Assembly (NCBI RefSeq): GCF_017591425.1
Contig: NW_024466607.1
Location: 13,834,501-13,898,500, forward strand
Length of the DNA: 64,000 bases
Source of the DNA: Ochotona curzoniae
Lineage: Eukaryota; Chordata; Mammalia; Lagomorpha; Ochotonidae
Direction of reading: 5' to 3'
Shown here: in pieces, positions 1-29,555 of the stretch
Numbering within the stretch: the first letter of the stretch is position 1
Layout of the letters: every line of letters begins with the position of its first letter
Program-made: the position numbers and the translations under genes
The notes under the pieces: generated by a model
What the model saw: the letters and a program-made list of their open reading frames with translations, nothing else
Told to the model about the DNA's origin: nothing
Databases searched by the model: none

Positions 1-735
1 CACACCAGGTGCCAGACATTCACCGGACTCTACTGGATGGGCATCCACGGCGAGGCATGCTTCAGTTCCCTCCTGATGGTGCACAGCTGCTCCCTGGCGC
101 TCTCCCCGAGGCAAGGAGGGCCCTCGGCCACCAGGAAGGTGCGCCGTGGCGTGGTAACCACCATGCTGGCATGGATCTTGGCGGTCGCCATGACTTTGCC
201 GGAATCCATCTTCTACAAACCTCCCGTGGAAGGTCAGAAGCTCAGCTGCTCCTTCCGCAGGCCCCACTTCCTGGCGGTGGAGGAGACGCTCTGGAAGCGT
301 TTTCTGACTTTAAAGATGAACATCCTGGTGTTTTTCCTTCCCCTGTGTGTGTTTGTCTTTTGCTGCTCTGTGCGGATAAGAAAACCGCTGAGGAGCGGAG
401 CTGGGGGCGACGGTCTTTGCTGGCTGGTTTTGGCCATCATGCTTGCCTTTCTTCTGATGTGGGCACCCTTCCATGTTGCACTTTTCCTGTCCACGTTCCA
501 AGAATGCTTCCCACTGCAGGACTGCCAGAGCAGCCACCACCTGCACGCAAGTGTTCAGATCACCAAAGTCATTGCCACCAGCCACGGTTGTGTCCCTCCT
601 CTCCTCTGTGTGATTCTCCACAAGCCAATCCGGAAATACCTCAGCCACCTGTTCCATCCAAGCTGGTGCACCCCACGCCGAGCTGGTGAGGACGCTGGGC
701 AGGCCCCGCTAAGGAGTCTCACCACTTACTTGTAA
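1..735 (+). CDS. CCRL2: CCRL2, C-C chemokine receptor-like 2 (5' truncated by window edge)
   Basis: Frame 1 is open from base 1 to the TAA at 733-735 and encodes 244 residues; the human protein has 344, so about 100 N-terminal residues lie outside. Visible are TM4 (GVVTTMLAWILAVAMTLPES), an extracellular loop 2 with its cysteine (KLSCSF), TM5 (MNILVFFLPLCVFVF), TM6 (FLLMWAPFHVALFLSTF, close to human) and TM7 (TKVIATSHGCVPPLLCVIL). CCRL2 is a seven-transmembrane surface receptor that binds chemerin and presents it to CMKLR1, without classical G-protein signalling. Its place beside LTF matches human 3p21.31. The human QRYLV stretch after TM3 reads MVHSCSLAL here, and NPLLY of TM7 reads PPLLC. 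The frame is intact, so I call it a gene; slow decay cannot be excluded. The first ATG in this frame at 37 is internal, not the start. Confidence 0.9.
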   Translation, partial: HTRCQTFTGLYWMGIHGEACFSSLLMVHSCSLALSPRQGGPSATRKVRRGVVTTMLAWILAVAMTLPESIFYKPPVEGQKLSCSFRRPHFLAVEETLWKRFLTLKMNILVFFLPLCVFVFCCSVRIRKPLRSGAGGDGLCWLVLAIMLAFLLMWAPFHVALFLSTFQECFPLQDCQSSHHLHASVQITKVIATSHGCVPPLLCVILHKPIRKYLSHLFHPSWCTPRRAGEDAGQAPLRSLTTYL

Positions 736-746
736 GCTAGTTTCCA

Positions 747-752
747 AATAAA
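747..752 (+). terminator. CCRL2: Polyadenylation signal AATAAA of CCRL2
   Basis: A canonical AATAAA begins 11 bases after the CCRL2 stop codon, and a GT-rich stretch follows within about 30 bases. It implies a very short 3' UTR. A longer transcript using a later signal is possible. Confidence 0.5.
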
Positions 753-1009
753 CACTGCTCCTTGTCTCTGCCTGCTTGGTGTAAGTTTCCAACACGCTTG
801 TGCAAATGGGAGGCATAGGATTCAGAAAGAGCTGAGGGGTGGTGAGTGCGCAGTTACCAAGCACTGACTTTATCTCAGATACCTTACTGGTGCCTGAGCA
901 ACTGTGCCCCTCCTGATGTACCCATAGTGGGGGAGACGTTAGTCCCATTTCTCTAAGAAGCAGACACAGAAATGTGCCTGTGGGTCACACAAGTAGAAAA
1001 CCCAGGGCT

Positions 1010-1300
1010 GAGGCTGGCACAGTAGCACTGCACGTTAAGCCACCATGTGCAATGCCAGTGTTCCATACCGGAACACTGATGCGAATCCCTGCTGCTCTGC
1101 CTCTGATCCAGTTCCTGGTTAGTGCATCTGGGAAAGCAGCAGGTGACAGTCCATGAACTGTGGGCCCCTGCTACCCACACAGGACAGCAATAGCCTTGGC
1201 CCAGATCTAGCTGCTGTGAGCATTTAGGGAATGAACCCTAAATGGAAGATTCTTTCTCTCCTTTCTTCCCTCTTCCTTCCAAATAAATAAGTAGATATTT
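1010..1300 (+). mobile_element. Old C-type SINE
   Basis: It begins GGCTGGCACAGTAGCACTGC, contains a degenerate GATCCAGTTCCTGG and GGGCCCCTGCTACCC block, and ends in TTCCAAATAAATAAG. Many substitutions mark it as an old rabbit-like subfamily. Confidence 0.8.
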
Positions 1301-1594
1301 TTTAAACAGAAAAAAGCAGCAGTACTGAGACACAAACACAGCTATTGTTTGTCTAGAACTTTTGCTATATAGTCCAGCACACCAAACTTGCAAAAACTAT
1401 AAATATGGTGCTTAAAAAAAAAAAAAACAGTTAAACCACATTCCAAATTAGAGGCAATGCATTTCTACAGAAGTACTTTTTCAGGCACACTGTTTTCTTT
1501 TTAATTTTTTTCATTTGATTTGTGAAACAGAGCTCCCATTCACTGATTTACCTTCCAAATGACCACAAGTTTTTTTTCAAAGTACTGTATTATT

Positions 1595-1869
1595 CTTTTT
1601 TAGAAAAAATAATAACGTTTATTTGAAAAGCAGACAGAACTCTCATGAATGACTCATTCCTCAAATGTCTAAAATGCCCAGGGCTGGACGGAAGCCAGGA
1701 GCTCCACCCAGGTCCCCCACATGGGGGGCAGGAACCTTCACTGCTGCCTCTCAGTTTCCATTAGCAGAACTGGGGGCAGGAGCTGGGGCTCAAGCCAGCT
1801 TTGAACTCCAATACAGGATGTGGGTGTCTTCATCAGTGTCTCCTCCTCTGGGCTAAAGATCTGCCCGAG
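1595..1869 (-). mobile_element. Old C-type SINE, reverse orientation
   Basis: It reads as the complement of a C SINE: TTTATTTGAAAAGCAGA at the left, then GAAGCCAGGAGCT, a GGTCCCCCACATGGG block and GAACTCCAATACAGGATG. Part of it (1793-1869) is the source of the inverted copy at 2264-2326. Confidence 0.75.
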
Positions 1870-2249
1870 TTTTATCTTTAGCTGTGATGCTTACCTGTAG
1901 CGTTGCCAGCCCATGACCACACAAGGCCCCATGTCCTGCCTAACCGTGGAGTGTGGGCTTGCACCTCTGTGAGGCCAGCTTCTCCCACAGGGCCACATCC
2001 CCCCCAGGATTAAGGGTGGCACAAAACACAGTGCCTCAGACTGACCTCCTGCCCCCAGTGTTTACTCCAACTTTCAATAATCTCTCAGCAGCCTCCTTCC
2101 TTGGTCCTAGAGCCTCAAAGCCACCCCCAGCCATTGCCACGGCTGTTAGCCTTGCAGCCCTGCACTTGGGCTGCCTGTCTCCCCCTGAGGGCCCCGCACC
2201 TTCCTTGCACTGATTAGGACAGGGGGCTCCACACTAACGCTTGCTGAAT

Positions 2250-2340
2250 ACCTACTCAGGTCACTCGGGCAGATCTTTAGCCCAGAGGCCGAGACACTGA
2301 TCCTGTATTGGAGTTCAAAGCTGGCTTGACCTGAGTAGGT
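2250..2340. repeat. Inverted copy of a SINE segment, with 14-bp terminal inverted repeats
   Basis: Bases 2264-2326 are the reverse complement of 1793-1869, apart from a short internal deletion and a few substitutions. The piece is bounded by perfect 14-base inverted repeats, ACCTACTCAGGTCA at 2250-2263 and TGACCTGAGTAGGT at 2327-2340. It encodes nothing. Copying back during replication (template switching) explains it better than transposition, because the inside comes from a locus 400 bases away. Confidence 0.75.
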
Positions 2341-2544
2341 ACCTGTCCTGCTGTACCCCAGAGCCCCCTCCCGCCCTGCCCCCTATCTGGTGCCCTGTGT
2401 CTGCCTTAACAAGAGACACCTGTCTTCCTGGCTAAAATGGATGAAGCCAAACAGACACATGGGCACATCTAACCCACTGAAAGTCCAAGGCTCCGGTCAA
2501 CCAAAGGCATCCTTCATGTTTTCCTGCAGATAGAGAGCAGGTGT

Positions 2545-2810
2545 TGGCCCAGAGGTTAGGACATCCACATGCCACACTGGAGTACCGAGCTCCGTCCCTG
2601 GATTCATTCTTCACTTCCACTTGCTGACCGTGGGAGGTAGCAGGGATGGTACAAGTACTTGGATTCTTGCCACCCCAATGGGAGACCTTGGTTCAAGCTG
2701 CCAGCTCCCAGCTTCAGCCCAGCACTGGTTGTTGTGAGTATCCCAGGAGTGAGCCAGCAGATAGGAGCCCTATGTCTGTCTATATCTACCAATCTATTTA
2801 TCTTTATCCC
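2545..2810 (+). mobile_element. Old C-type SINE
   Basis: A diverged copy: GGCCCAGAGGTTAGGACATC at the head, a GTACTTGGATTCTTGCCACC block, a GAGTGAGCCAGCAGAT block, and a TATC-rich tail instead of an A-rich one. Confidence 0.65.
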
Positions 2811-4443
2811 TAACCCTATCTCTACCTTTGTTCTGTCTGTATCTGCAGATTTTAAAAGGTTTTAACTAAAAAGCAGTAGGCAGACATTTGCTTTTTGTTG
2901 ATGAGATTGCCAATGCCTTCCTTAAGACCGTATGGATGTTTTAGACAAAATAATTTTAAAAATCTGTTGCAATGGCAAAGGAGACCCTCAGGTGACAGTG
3001 AGTGACCATCATGGCTCCAAACTACATTCCAGGGCCCTGGAACCAACACTGCAATCACAAGAACCACCCCCCACCTTCCTCTCAGTGCTGGGTAGTTGCA
3101 GACACAGACAGCAAATTTAAAATGGGAAACACATGGATTCAGCAAATCAAAAAGCAATACTTTGAAGTCAAGCTAAGCAAGACAGGATGCTTGTTACACT
3201 TGAACTTCAGTCAAGCAACAAACTTTGGTATAGACACATCCCAGAAGTCACAGTTTTTGTGCTGTTTGGTTTTTGCTATGTATGTGAAATTCAGACTTAA
3301 TGCGGCATATCCTCTATTTTCCTTTGTGCTAAATCTGGTAGCCATCCATAATCCCAAGATATTTGACTCACGCTTTAAAAGTAAAAAAAAAAAATTCTTT
3401 TGGCCAGTCTGAGCCAGGGCAGAGATAAATGACCCACAAGTCCTCTGAGCAGGCCATTAAGGGTGGTGGGCAAAGCCCCATGCCTTGTCTCTTCCTTTAT
3501 TAGGATAAAATGCAACACTGAGGCATCCTAGCTGCTCCTTGGGCCGTCCCTTCAGAGTTAGGAAGGCAGAGCTTCACTTTGACCCTGTTATGGTGAGATT
3601 CAAAGTCTGAATCCCAGGCTGTCCTCCTTGGCACTCCAAACTTGGCTTCTAAGCAACTCTCTCCCATGGCAGTCTCTCCTTTTCCCTTTCTTTGTCCTGC
3701 ACCATGCCCTGTTGCCCCATAGAATCCCCTGCCAAACCCCACTAGCAGGACTGCTCACCGTGAGCCTCATCTTAAGACTCCCAACCTGAAAACTCCGCAT
3801 GCCCAGGCCTGTGTATTAAGGCCTCAGTCACTCAGCTCTCAAACTCAGGCGCTTTTCTCCTCTGCTGGCTAATGCTGTCCTGCCTTCCCCTGACCTGGCA
3901 CTACTGCATGCAGCCTACACTCCACAACGGCTCACAGCAGACCAAAGCCCTGAGGACTGGCAGCCCCAGGATTACTGCTCTCTGTACTCCCATTCAGGAC
4001 TGGACCACTCAGGCACACCCACCAGGAGAAAACCATGGATCCACACTTGTGACCTTTAAGTCCCTTGCTTTCTGCAAGTGCTGCAGGCCTCAGTCCAAGC
4101 AGACAACATTGCCCCAAGGGCCTGCCATGGCTATCTTCCTATGGGACCCAACATGGACTGTGCCTCCCCTCCCGAGCTGAGCAATGCCTTGCAGGTGGTT
4201 GCACACTATGCCCCTCACTCCCTCCATCGAGATGGTGCCTGAGCTCATGATCAGTTCAGCAGGCGTGCTACATTGGAGTTGTGGCCAGCCTCACTCACAG
4301 CATCTGCTGCCCACAACCTGTCTAGCCTCTGTGTCTGCAGAGCCCCCATTGCACACTTCCTGGGTGTGTGCACAGCCTACTCACGCAGGGTCAGCCACCC
4401 AGGGCCAAACACACTCCCTCTCCCCTCCCCCCCACTGCTCCCA

Positions 4444-4469
4444 TACACACACACACACACACACACACA
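4444..4469. repeat. CA microsatellite
   Basis: A run of about 13 CA units, uninterrupted. Confidence 0.95.
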
Positions 4470-4887
4470 TCCTCTGCAAAGCAAACACTCCATGTCACCA
4501 GGTTGGTCCCAATTTCATCTGACACAGTTCACACCCAGACTCCGTATGTTTCCCACCCTCATCTCAGATTGACTCAAGGACACAGTCTAAGTCCAATTTC
4601 TCTCTGAAAGAACTGGAGGAATTGGGAAAGCGGATGAGTGAGAAGGCCACCAAGAGGTGGCCTGCAGCCAACACAGGGGTGCCATGGCCCTAGCCCCTTG
4701 CCAAAGGTGGCTGCCACAGGTGGTGTTGCCAGTACCTGCCTGGGTTGGAAGGCCACGGGTAACAGGAACATCTCCTGTGAAGGGCTGTTCTTTTGATTAT
4801 GACAGCACAGAGGAAGTGACGACAACGTTTTTACACCAGAAGAACGTTTTCCTCATTTCTCAACATTACTGTTCAACTTCAGAGAAT

Positions 4888-5197
4888 TCGGGGCAGGCAC
4901 TGTGGCACAGAGGTTCCGCCACTCTGCATTCATATGGGGTGCCTGGGATTGAGTCCCACCTCTGCAACGATCCAGCTTCCTGCTCACGTGCCTGGGACAC
5001 AGCAGACGATGGCCCAAGTACTTGGGCCCCTGCCATGGAGGGGGGGAACCCGGATGGAATTCCTAGCTCCTGGTTTTGGCCTGACTGTTGTGGGAATTTG
5101 GGAAGTAAACCAGCAGATGGAGGATCTATCTGTCTCTCCCTCTCTCTCTGTCACTCTGACTTTAAAATAAATAAACTAAACTAAAAAAAAAAAAAAC
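4888..5197 (+). mobile_element. C-type SINE with A tail
   Basis: Near full length: GGGGCAGGCACTGTGGCACA head, GATCCAGCTTCCTGCTCACG, GGCCCAAGTACTTGGGCCCC, GGAAGTAAACCAGCAGATGG, then CT-rich sequence, AAATAAATAAAC and an A run. Confidence 0.9.
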
Positions 5198-5584
5198 CTA
5201 GAAGAATCAGCATGAGGTAGCAGCTTCAGAAAGCAAGCACTCCCTCGTCTGTCACTCGAGGGTCCAGCAACAGCAGCTGCTTTCTCAGCCATGATGAGCT
5301 GGGGGAAGTGTCTCCTGGGCAGAAAACCATGACAACAATCATCAGAGCATTGAACTCGCAGTTATCCTCCACAGCTGGCTTCATTGCTGTCAGCTTCCAT
5401 TGCAGACAAATTTTGCATAGCTGCATGCTCACACTGCAATAGAATTCCCCAGTCTCCTTAATTCTATAATCTATAAATATCTCTTCCTTGCATAGTGTCC
5501 ACAAATTTTCTTTTTATACAGTACGATAATATCGCGTTGATACACTTAACTGAATCAAAGACTGAGTTCTAGAACTGGATAATG

Positions 5585-5925
5585 TTTTTTAAAGATTTAC
5601 CTATTTGAAAGGCAGAGTATTTCTAGAAAGGAGGAGGGGAGAGACAGAGAGATCCTCTATCTGTTGGTTCACTCCCTAAATTGCCCTAATGGCCAGGACT
5701 GGGACAAGCCAAACCCAGGAACCAGGGGCTTCACCGAAGTCTCCCTGTTATCCTATGGGACCCTGTGGGTAACAGGATCCAAGCATTAGGGCTGTCCTCT
5801 GCTGCTTCCCCAGCTGTGTTAGCAGGAGCTGGATCAGAAAGGAAGCAGGTGGGGCTTGAACTGGTACTCAAATGGGATGCCAGTGTTGCAGATAGCATGC
5901 AACCCACTAGACCACAAACACTAGC
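5585..5925 (-). mobile_element. C-type SINE, reverse orientation
   Basis: TTAAAGATTTACCTATTTGA at the left is the complemented A-rich tail. GAGAGACAGAGAGATCCTC, GTTGGTTCACTCCCTAAATT and the end CCACTAGACCACAAACACTA follow in the expected reverse order. A short internal duplication (CCTATGGGACCCTGTGGGTAA) makes it longer than usual. Confidence 0.85.
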
Positions 5926-7659
5926 CTCTATATTATGACTTTTTCAGTAAAGAAAGACCTTATACTTCTGAGGAGTTGCTTTTGAGGATAAGCTCCTTGC
6001 AGTGGACGGGGGCAGCTCTGTGATGTATCAACCTAGCCAGGCTGGACTACAGTTCTCAGAACTGTCTCTCTCACTGGTGTCTGGGTGGGCTGCACTCCAG
6101 GAGAAACTGACACACATTGTCACTTATCGTCTCCCGGGATGTATCAGGCCTGCAAACACTGCCATGTCCTTCAGCGCCTTCAGCTGCTGGTCCCAGTGCA
6201 GAGAGGTTTAGCTCTGGGATGAGACCATGACTTTTGCAGGCCACACACATTCATCAGCAAGGCAGAGCAGCCAGAACTCAATTTCAGGCTGTCCTCATGG
6301 GCTCCAGCTTATTCTGCAGAACCCCTATGCATCTTCGTTCTTTTCCCCTGTCGCCCATCATCCCTTCCCAGCTGTCCTCCCTGAAGTTCAAGTTCCAAAT
6401 CAGGCCTGAAGGCAACACCCTCTGAGCTACATGACACACTTGTGTCAGGCCGAGTCCCAAAGGCCAAACCTTAGTGCACCTCCCAATTGGGTCTACTAGT
6501 CTGAACTCTGAGTGACACAGTAGGCAGCACAGAAAGCGACTGTAGAGAAAAGCGTCCTTCAGGATAAGCTTTCTGAATTGGTTCTGGGTTTCCGGAATTG
6601 GTTCCCTGATCTGATTAGACTTCAAAGCTCTGATGACCCTGTTTCCTGTGGTTAAAAAAAAAAAAAAAGAGCCCTGGCAGATTGTCATAGCTCAACAGTG
6701 ACTCAAATGATCGTCTCCTGACTCCTGACTTAAGCCCAGTGAAGCAAGGATCCAGGTGCCGAAACGTTTACTCACACAGCACCCAACCTACGTTGTCTCC
6801 CCCCTTTCTTCATACACACTTGGAACGGAAAACCTCAGCTATCAGGAGAATCCCCACATGGATTCTCAGGCCCAGTAGAGTGAGGGTCAAGGACAAGCCA
6901 TTATTACAGCATCACCTACCGAAATACAAAAGAAAAACAACACTGAGCATCTGGAGGAACATGAAAGAGGAAGGATGGGGATTCCCCCACAGCTTACCTC
7001 ACTGGTTTGTGCAAAAGACAAGTGCATCTTGGAGGACAACGGTGAAGAGTTGGAAGCTTCACCAAGAAAACACATCAGTGCAGCTGTGATCTCAGGTGTG
7101 GTTTCATGGCTGGGGCCGAGCGACATGCCCCTTGCACCTGGCATGTAGTCAAAAGGTGCCTTTTCTCTGATCCTGTTAGCAAAAACCAGAAGAAGCTGAT
7201 TGGTTTTAGTTGAGCAGGCCAGAAACCAAGAACAGAACAGTCTCAATCTCAGACTGTGCTCTGGACAAAATTTTTTTTAAAAATCTTACAGTATCTTACA
7301 GACTGGCTCACTCCGAGCCACAGAGGAAGTTGTTTTGTTTTTAACCACACATATGCACAAACACAATAGAGTGCTGTTTACCAGGCTTTTCAAAATCATG
7401 CAAACAGTCCCGCCATGTCAGCCCTTCAGCACTGGCTCATTTTGATCTGTACAGACCCAGCTGTGACTGCTTCTGTTTCCACCATGAAAACAGACTCCAT
7501 TCATTTCCCTCCTCTCTTAATGGCAGGCATGAAAATGGCCATCACTCCCGGTGCCTAGTAAAGATCAGCTGACCGTTCTTACACGTATCTCCTTGTGCAG
7601 CCGTGTAGAATTTCTCATGGGCAATGGTTCACAAATGTTTTGGCTATCAGCATCCTACT

Positions 7660-7942
7660 CAGAGCTGGCATTGTGGCACAGCATGTTACATTTCCACCTG
7701 GGATGCCAACCTCCTATATAAGTGTCAGTTCAAGTCCCAACTCCTCCACTTTCTATACAACACCCTGTTAATGTGCCTGGGAGAACAGAAGGAGATGGCC
7801 TAAATGTTTAAGCCCCTGCCACTCACATGGGAGACCCAGATGGAGTTCCAAGCTTCAGCTTGACCCAGCCCTGATGCTGAGGTCATTTGGGAAGTGAACC
7901 TCTCTCTGTAGCTCTGCTTTTCAAATAAAAGTAAATCTTTAA
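7660..7942 (+). mobile_element. C-type SINE
   Basis: AGAGCTGGCATTGTGGCACA head, CCTGGGATGCCAACCTCC, GGAGATGGCCTAAATGTTTA, ACATGGGAGACCCAGATGGA, and the tail CTTTTCAAATAAAAGTAAAT. Confidence 0.85.
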
Positions 7943-8130
7943 TGAAGCCTTTTACAAACTTAAAAATTGAGAAGACCAAAGAACTTTTGTGGATGTAGGG
8001 TTATCTGTCAACTACTAACATGAGAAGTACAAACACAAAAAAATGTTTATATCCTTACATCCTTTTATATCCAATAACAAACCCAACCATTACATATTAA
8101 CATCAATACTTCATGCAAAAAAATCTATAT

Positions 8131-8454
8131 TTTAAAGATTTATTTTTTATTTTTTTTTTATTGGAAAGGCAGATATACAGAGAGGAGAGACAGAGAGGAA
8201 GTTCTTCCGTCCAATGATTCACTCCCCAAGTGAGCGCAACGGCCGATGCTATGCCGATCCGAAGCCAGGAGCCTCTTCCGGGTCTCCCACATGGGTGCAG
8301 GGTCCCAAAACTTTGGGCTGTCCTCGACTGCTTTCCCAGGCCACAGGCAGGGAGCTGGAAGGGAAGCAGGGCCGCCGGGATAGAATTGGCGCCCATATGG
8401 GATCCCGGGCATGCAAGGCGAGGACCTTAACCATTGCGCCACCGCGCCGGGCCC
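8131..8454 (-). mobile_element. Young pika-type C SINE, reverse orientation
   Basis: A well preserved copy: TTAAAGATTTATTTTTTATT tail, GGAAAGGCAGATATACAGAG, TCCAATGATTCACTCCCCAA, GCGCCCATATGGGATCCCGG and the head CACCGCGCCGGGCCC. Many intact CpGs suggest recent insertion. Confidence 0.93.
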
Positions 8455-9344
8455 AAAAATCTATATTTGAAAAAGTCAGTCACAGCAGTATTGTTTCCCA
8501 TTTTTGCAAATTCTGCTCAATGAAAGAAGTTGACTTGTTTTCTGTATCCAACCTGTTGTACTATCAAATGCAAAACACCATCTGGGAAACTCTGCTCCTG
8601 AGAGAAGGGGAGGGAAAATAGAGTGTTCATTACAGAAACAGTGGGCACCCACACAGGTCCCCCGAAAGGCTCATACCTGGAGACCAGCTGGAGGGGTGCT
8701 CCATAGAGCAAGATGGTTGGACTGCCAGGTGGGCACAGGCTCACATTCATCAGCTGCTTCCTGGTGCTCCTTCAGTCAGCTTGGTCCACAGTTACATTCC
8801 CAGCTCCATGAGTTCACCAACCCTGCAACTTGTCAAGCTTTGTAGAAATTAGATCAGAATAAACCATATTTTTAAAATGAGTAGAAAAAGGATGATGGTC
8901 TCATTAAAAGGTATTGGAAGTGTTGGCTATCTCTACGAGGGGAAAAAATGAACCTGAACCTCTATTTTTGTATCACCAGGAGGCGAGCCCCTCACCAACA
9001 TGATATGGAAGAATCTAGAGTCTGTAATCCCACTCCCACAGATTGACTGCAAAAGCAAGCAAGCTAGTCAATGATGTTAGCAGTCAAGAGAGAGGCTTCT
9101 TGGAGAAAGTTGGGGAGAGAATGGAAGAGGAATGGGTCTTCTGGGGCCCTTTTTGTTTATGTTTCCTAACCCCCTGAAGACAATCTAAGGACAATTGGGA
9201 AAATGTGAGTATAAACAGGATATCAAAGGATATGGAGAGATCATGGCCAAATCTAACAGAATTACAGTGAGGTGTGAGCATGTCCTTACTCTAAGGGAAT
9301 GCCTACTGAAGAACTCAATGCTGAAACCCCACCTCTGTTCAGAT

Positions 9345-10236
9345 GGCTGTAATCAACATGTTACAGCATGGACGGCTTAGGCAGTGATCATTTCTCACAG
9401 TTCTAGGGGCTGGAAAGTCCAGAATGCAGCCATCAGAGGATGCAGTGTTTGGGGAAGGCCATTTCCTGGCCTGACTGCCATCTGTTCCTGCATCCTCACC
9501 CTCGTCTGAGAGACAAGAGCAAACCAAGAAGCCAGCTCTCTCCCACCTGTCTTCTTAGAAGGCCACTAACCCCATCTGCAGTCCCCTACCCTCATGACTC
9601 AGTTACCTCCCCAGGGCATAAGCAGGAGCAAGATGGGGAGCAGAGCATCCGGGACACAAACCAGCACCCACATGAGATGCCAGCACTTGCAGGCAGAAGA
9701 TTAAAAATTGGGCTATCCAGAATAAATTGGTTAGCTACCCCAGCAAAGCTTGCCAGCAAATATCTGGGTGAATGGAGGTGGACTGTGTCAGCTGATGGAC
9801 CTTGGAAAGATTTCTTCATCCTTGGATTTGTGAGATCAACGGCATGTCAGAACTAACAAAGCCACTTGAATAGAACCCTCAGAACATGCTTCACATCGGG
9901 CACCCTGGAATGACATCGGGTGGCCATTCCCCATTCCCGGGTGCTGCGATGGCTGGGAGGCTGAGTGTGGCTTTTCCCCTGTTCTCCCTCCTTCCCCCAG
10001 ATACAGGCAGAAGAAAAAGAAAATGCGAAAATAATGGTCTCACCCACTTTCCCCTAATCCTCAACCACTCCTATCCTACTCAACTATGTAAACACTATCA
10101 AAAATAAAATTTTAAAAAATTGAGCCATCATACCAGCCCTCTTAGTTATCTCCCAAAGACACCATCTCCAGATACCTTCAGTTTAAAGGTCAGGTTTTCA
10201 GGTTGAGGGGCACTCAAACACATAGTCCACAGCAAA
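9345..10236 (-). mobile_element. MaLR-type LTR (ERVL family), reverse orientation, split by insertions
   Basis: Bases 9390-9620 (TCTCACAGTTCTAGGGGCTG, then AAGGCCACTAACCCCATCTG and CCCTCATGACTCAGTTACCTC) and 10135-10236 (AGTTATCTCCCAAAGACACC to CACATAGTCCACAGCA) match the two ends of a complemented mammalian MaLR LTR as I remember it. The middle is occupied by a SINE fragment (about 9620-9695) and by unclassified sequence ending in an A-rich stretch near 10125. No coding remnant is attached. Confidence 0.65.
9696..10128 (+). mobile_element. Unclassified insertion inside the LTR
   Basis: About 430 bases that interrupt the MaLR LTR and end in an A-rich stretch (AAAATAAAATTTTAAAAAAT), as a retroposed sequence would. 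I do not recognise the body. It could be a LINE-1 3' UTR or another LTR fragment. Confidence 0.4.
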
Positions 10237-10261
10237 CCTCGTGGTGGCACAAATAGTCAGA

Positions 10262-10263
<2 letters not shown>

Positions 10264-10322
<59 letters not shown>
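10264..10322. repeat. Compound CT/CA microsatellite
   Basis: About 15 CT units run straight into about 15 CA units, uninterrupted. It is a likely polymorphic site. Confidence 0.95.
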
Positions 10323-10325
<3 letters not shown>

Positions 10326-10690
10326 TATACCCAAAGGCAGGAAATTATGCCAAAGTAATAAACATCAGCAAATCTAGATGGAGAATATATAGAGATGTTC
10401 ATTAAGCTTTTCTTTGACTTGTTTGGTATAAATGGAAATTTCCCCATTGCGGTCAAGCTGCCATGGATACTATCTGCAGAAAGACAAAGACAGACAGCTG
10501 GCCTCTCAGTCCACTCAGACTGCTGTCAGCAAATACAACAGACTGCATGGGTCAATGGCCAGAAGGCACCAAGGACTCGTTAGGTCACAGCCAGAAGCCC
10601 CCAGGAGCCTGGCGACTGGCCTCTGTGCAGGAATTGGGCAAGATGCATGAGTCTAGACATGACAAGTGATGTTTCACAAGCACTCCTTGT

Positions 10691-10696
10691 TTTATT
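10691..10696 (-). terminator. LTF: Polyadenylation signal AATAAA of LTF
   Basis: The complement reads AATAAA, 174 bases after the LTF stop codon. A 3' UTR of about 190-200 nt is the size I expect for mammalian lactoferrin mRNA. Confidence 0.8.
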
Positions 10697-10869
10697 CCCG
10701 GCTAAGATGATGCAGGGAACTATGGAAGCTGATGGGCTGGCCAAACCCAACTTAAGCAAAGGGAGGACAGGAGCCCCCCGGGATGATGATATTGGGGGCG
10801 GGGGCGGGACAGAGCGCTGGGAAGGGCTGAGGCTTCCTGAGTGAGGCTAGGCTGTCTTCCTCCAGGCTT

Positions 10870-29441
<18,572 letters not shown>

Positions 29442-29500
29442 CTCTGCTATCCTGCAGTGACTTGGCAGCGATGGCTCTGCCGCCTGCACCTGCCCTGCTC

Positions 29501-29555
29501 CCCTTTATCCAGGGCTCGGTGACGTCATGGGCTCTGCCCCGCCCTGTTGCCCAAT
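29501..29555 (-). promoter_or_regulatory. LTF: LTF core promoter
   Basis: On the minus strand, in transcription order: ATTGG (inverted CCAAT, 29551-29555), a GC box GGGCGGGG (29537-29544), a palindromic CRE TGACGTCA (29520-29527) and the TATA-like GGATAAAGGG (29501-29510). A start about 25-30 bases past the TATA puts it near 29472-29480, giving a 5' UTR of some 30-40 nt. The order and the ATAAA-type TATA are as expected for mammalian LTF. The CRE suggests cAMP/CREB input, which is inference. Confidence 0.75.

Larger units (their letters stand above)
753..10690. other. CCRL2-LTF intergenic region, no gene recognised
   Basis: About 10 kb between the CCRL2 3' end and the LTF 3' end. It holds at least seven SINE copies, a MaLR-type LTR split by insertions, a CA repeat and a CT/CA repeat, each listed separately. 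Stretches without recognised repeats (about 2820-4440, 5930-7655 and 8460-9340) show only short overlapping open frames with no family similarity I recognise. Confidence 0.6.

Noticed and set aside
9..689. A 226-residue open frame starting at base 9
   Set aside because: It overlaps CCRL2 in another frame and shows no membrane pattern or family similarity; CCRL2 frame 1 aligns with the human receptor throughout.
10264..10322. Regular repeats considered as a CRISPR-like or satellite array
   Set aside because: It is a simple CT/CA dinucleotide run with no spacers.
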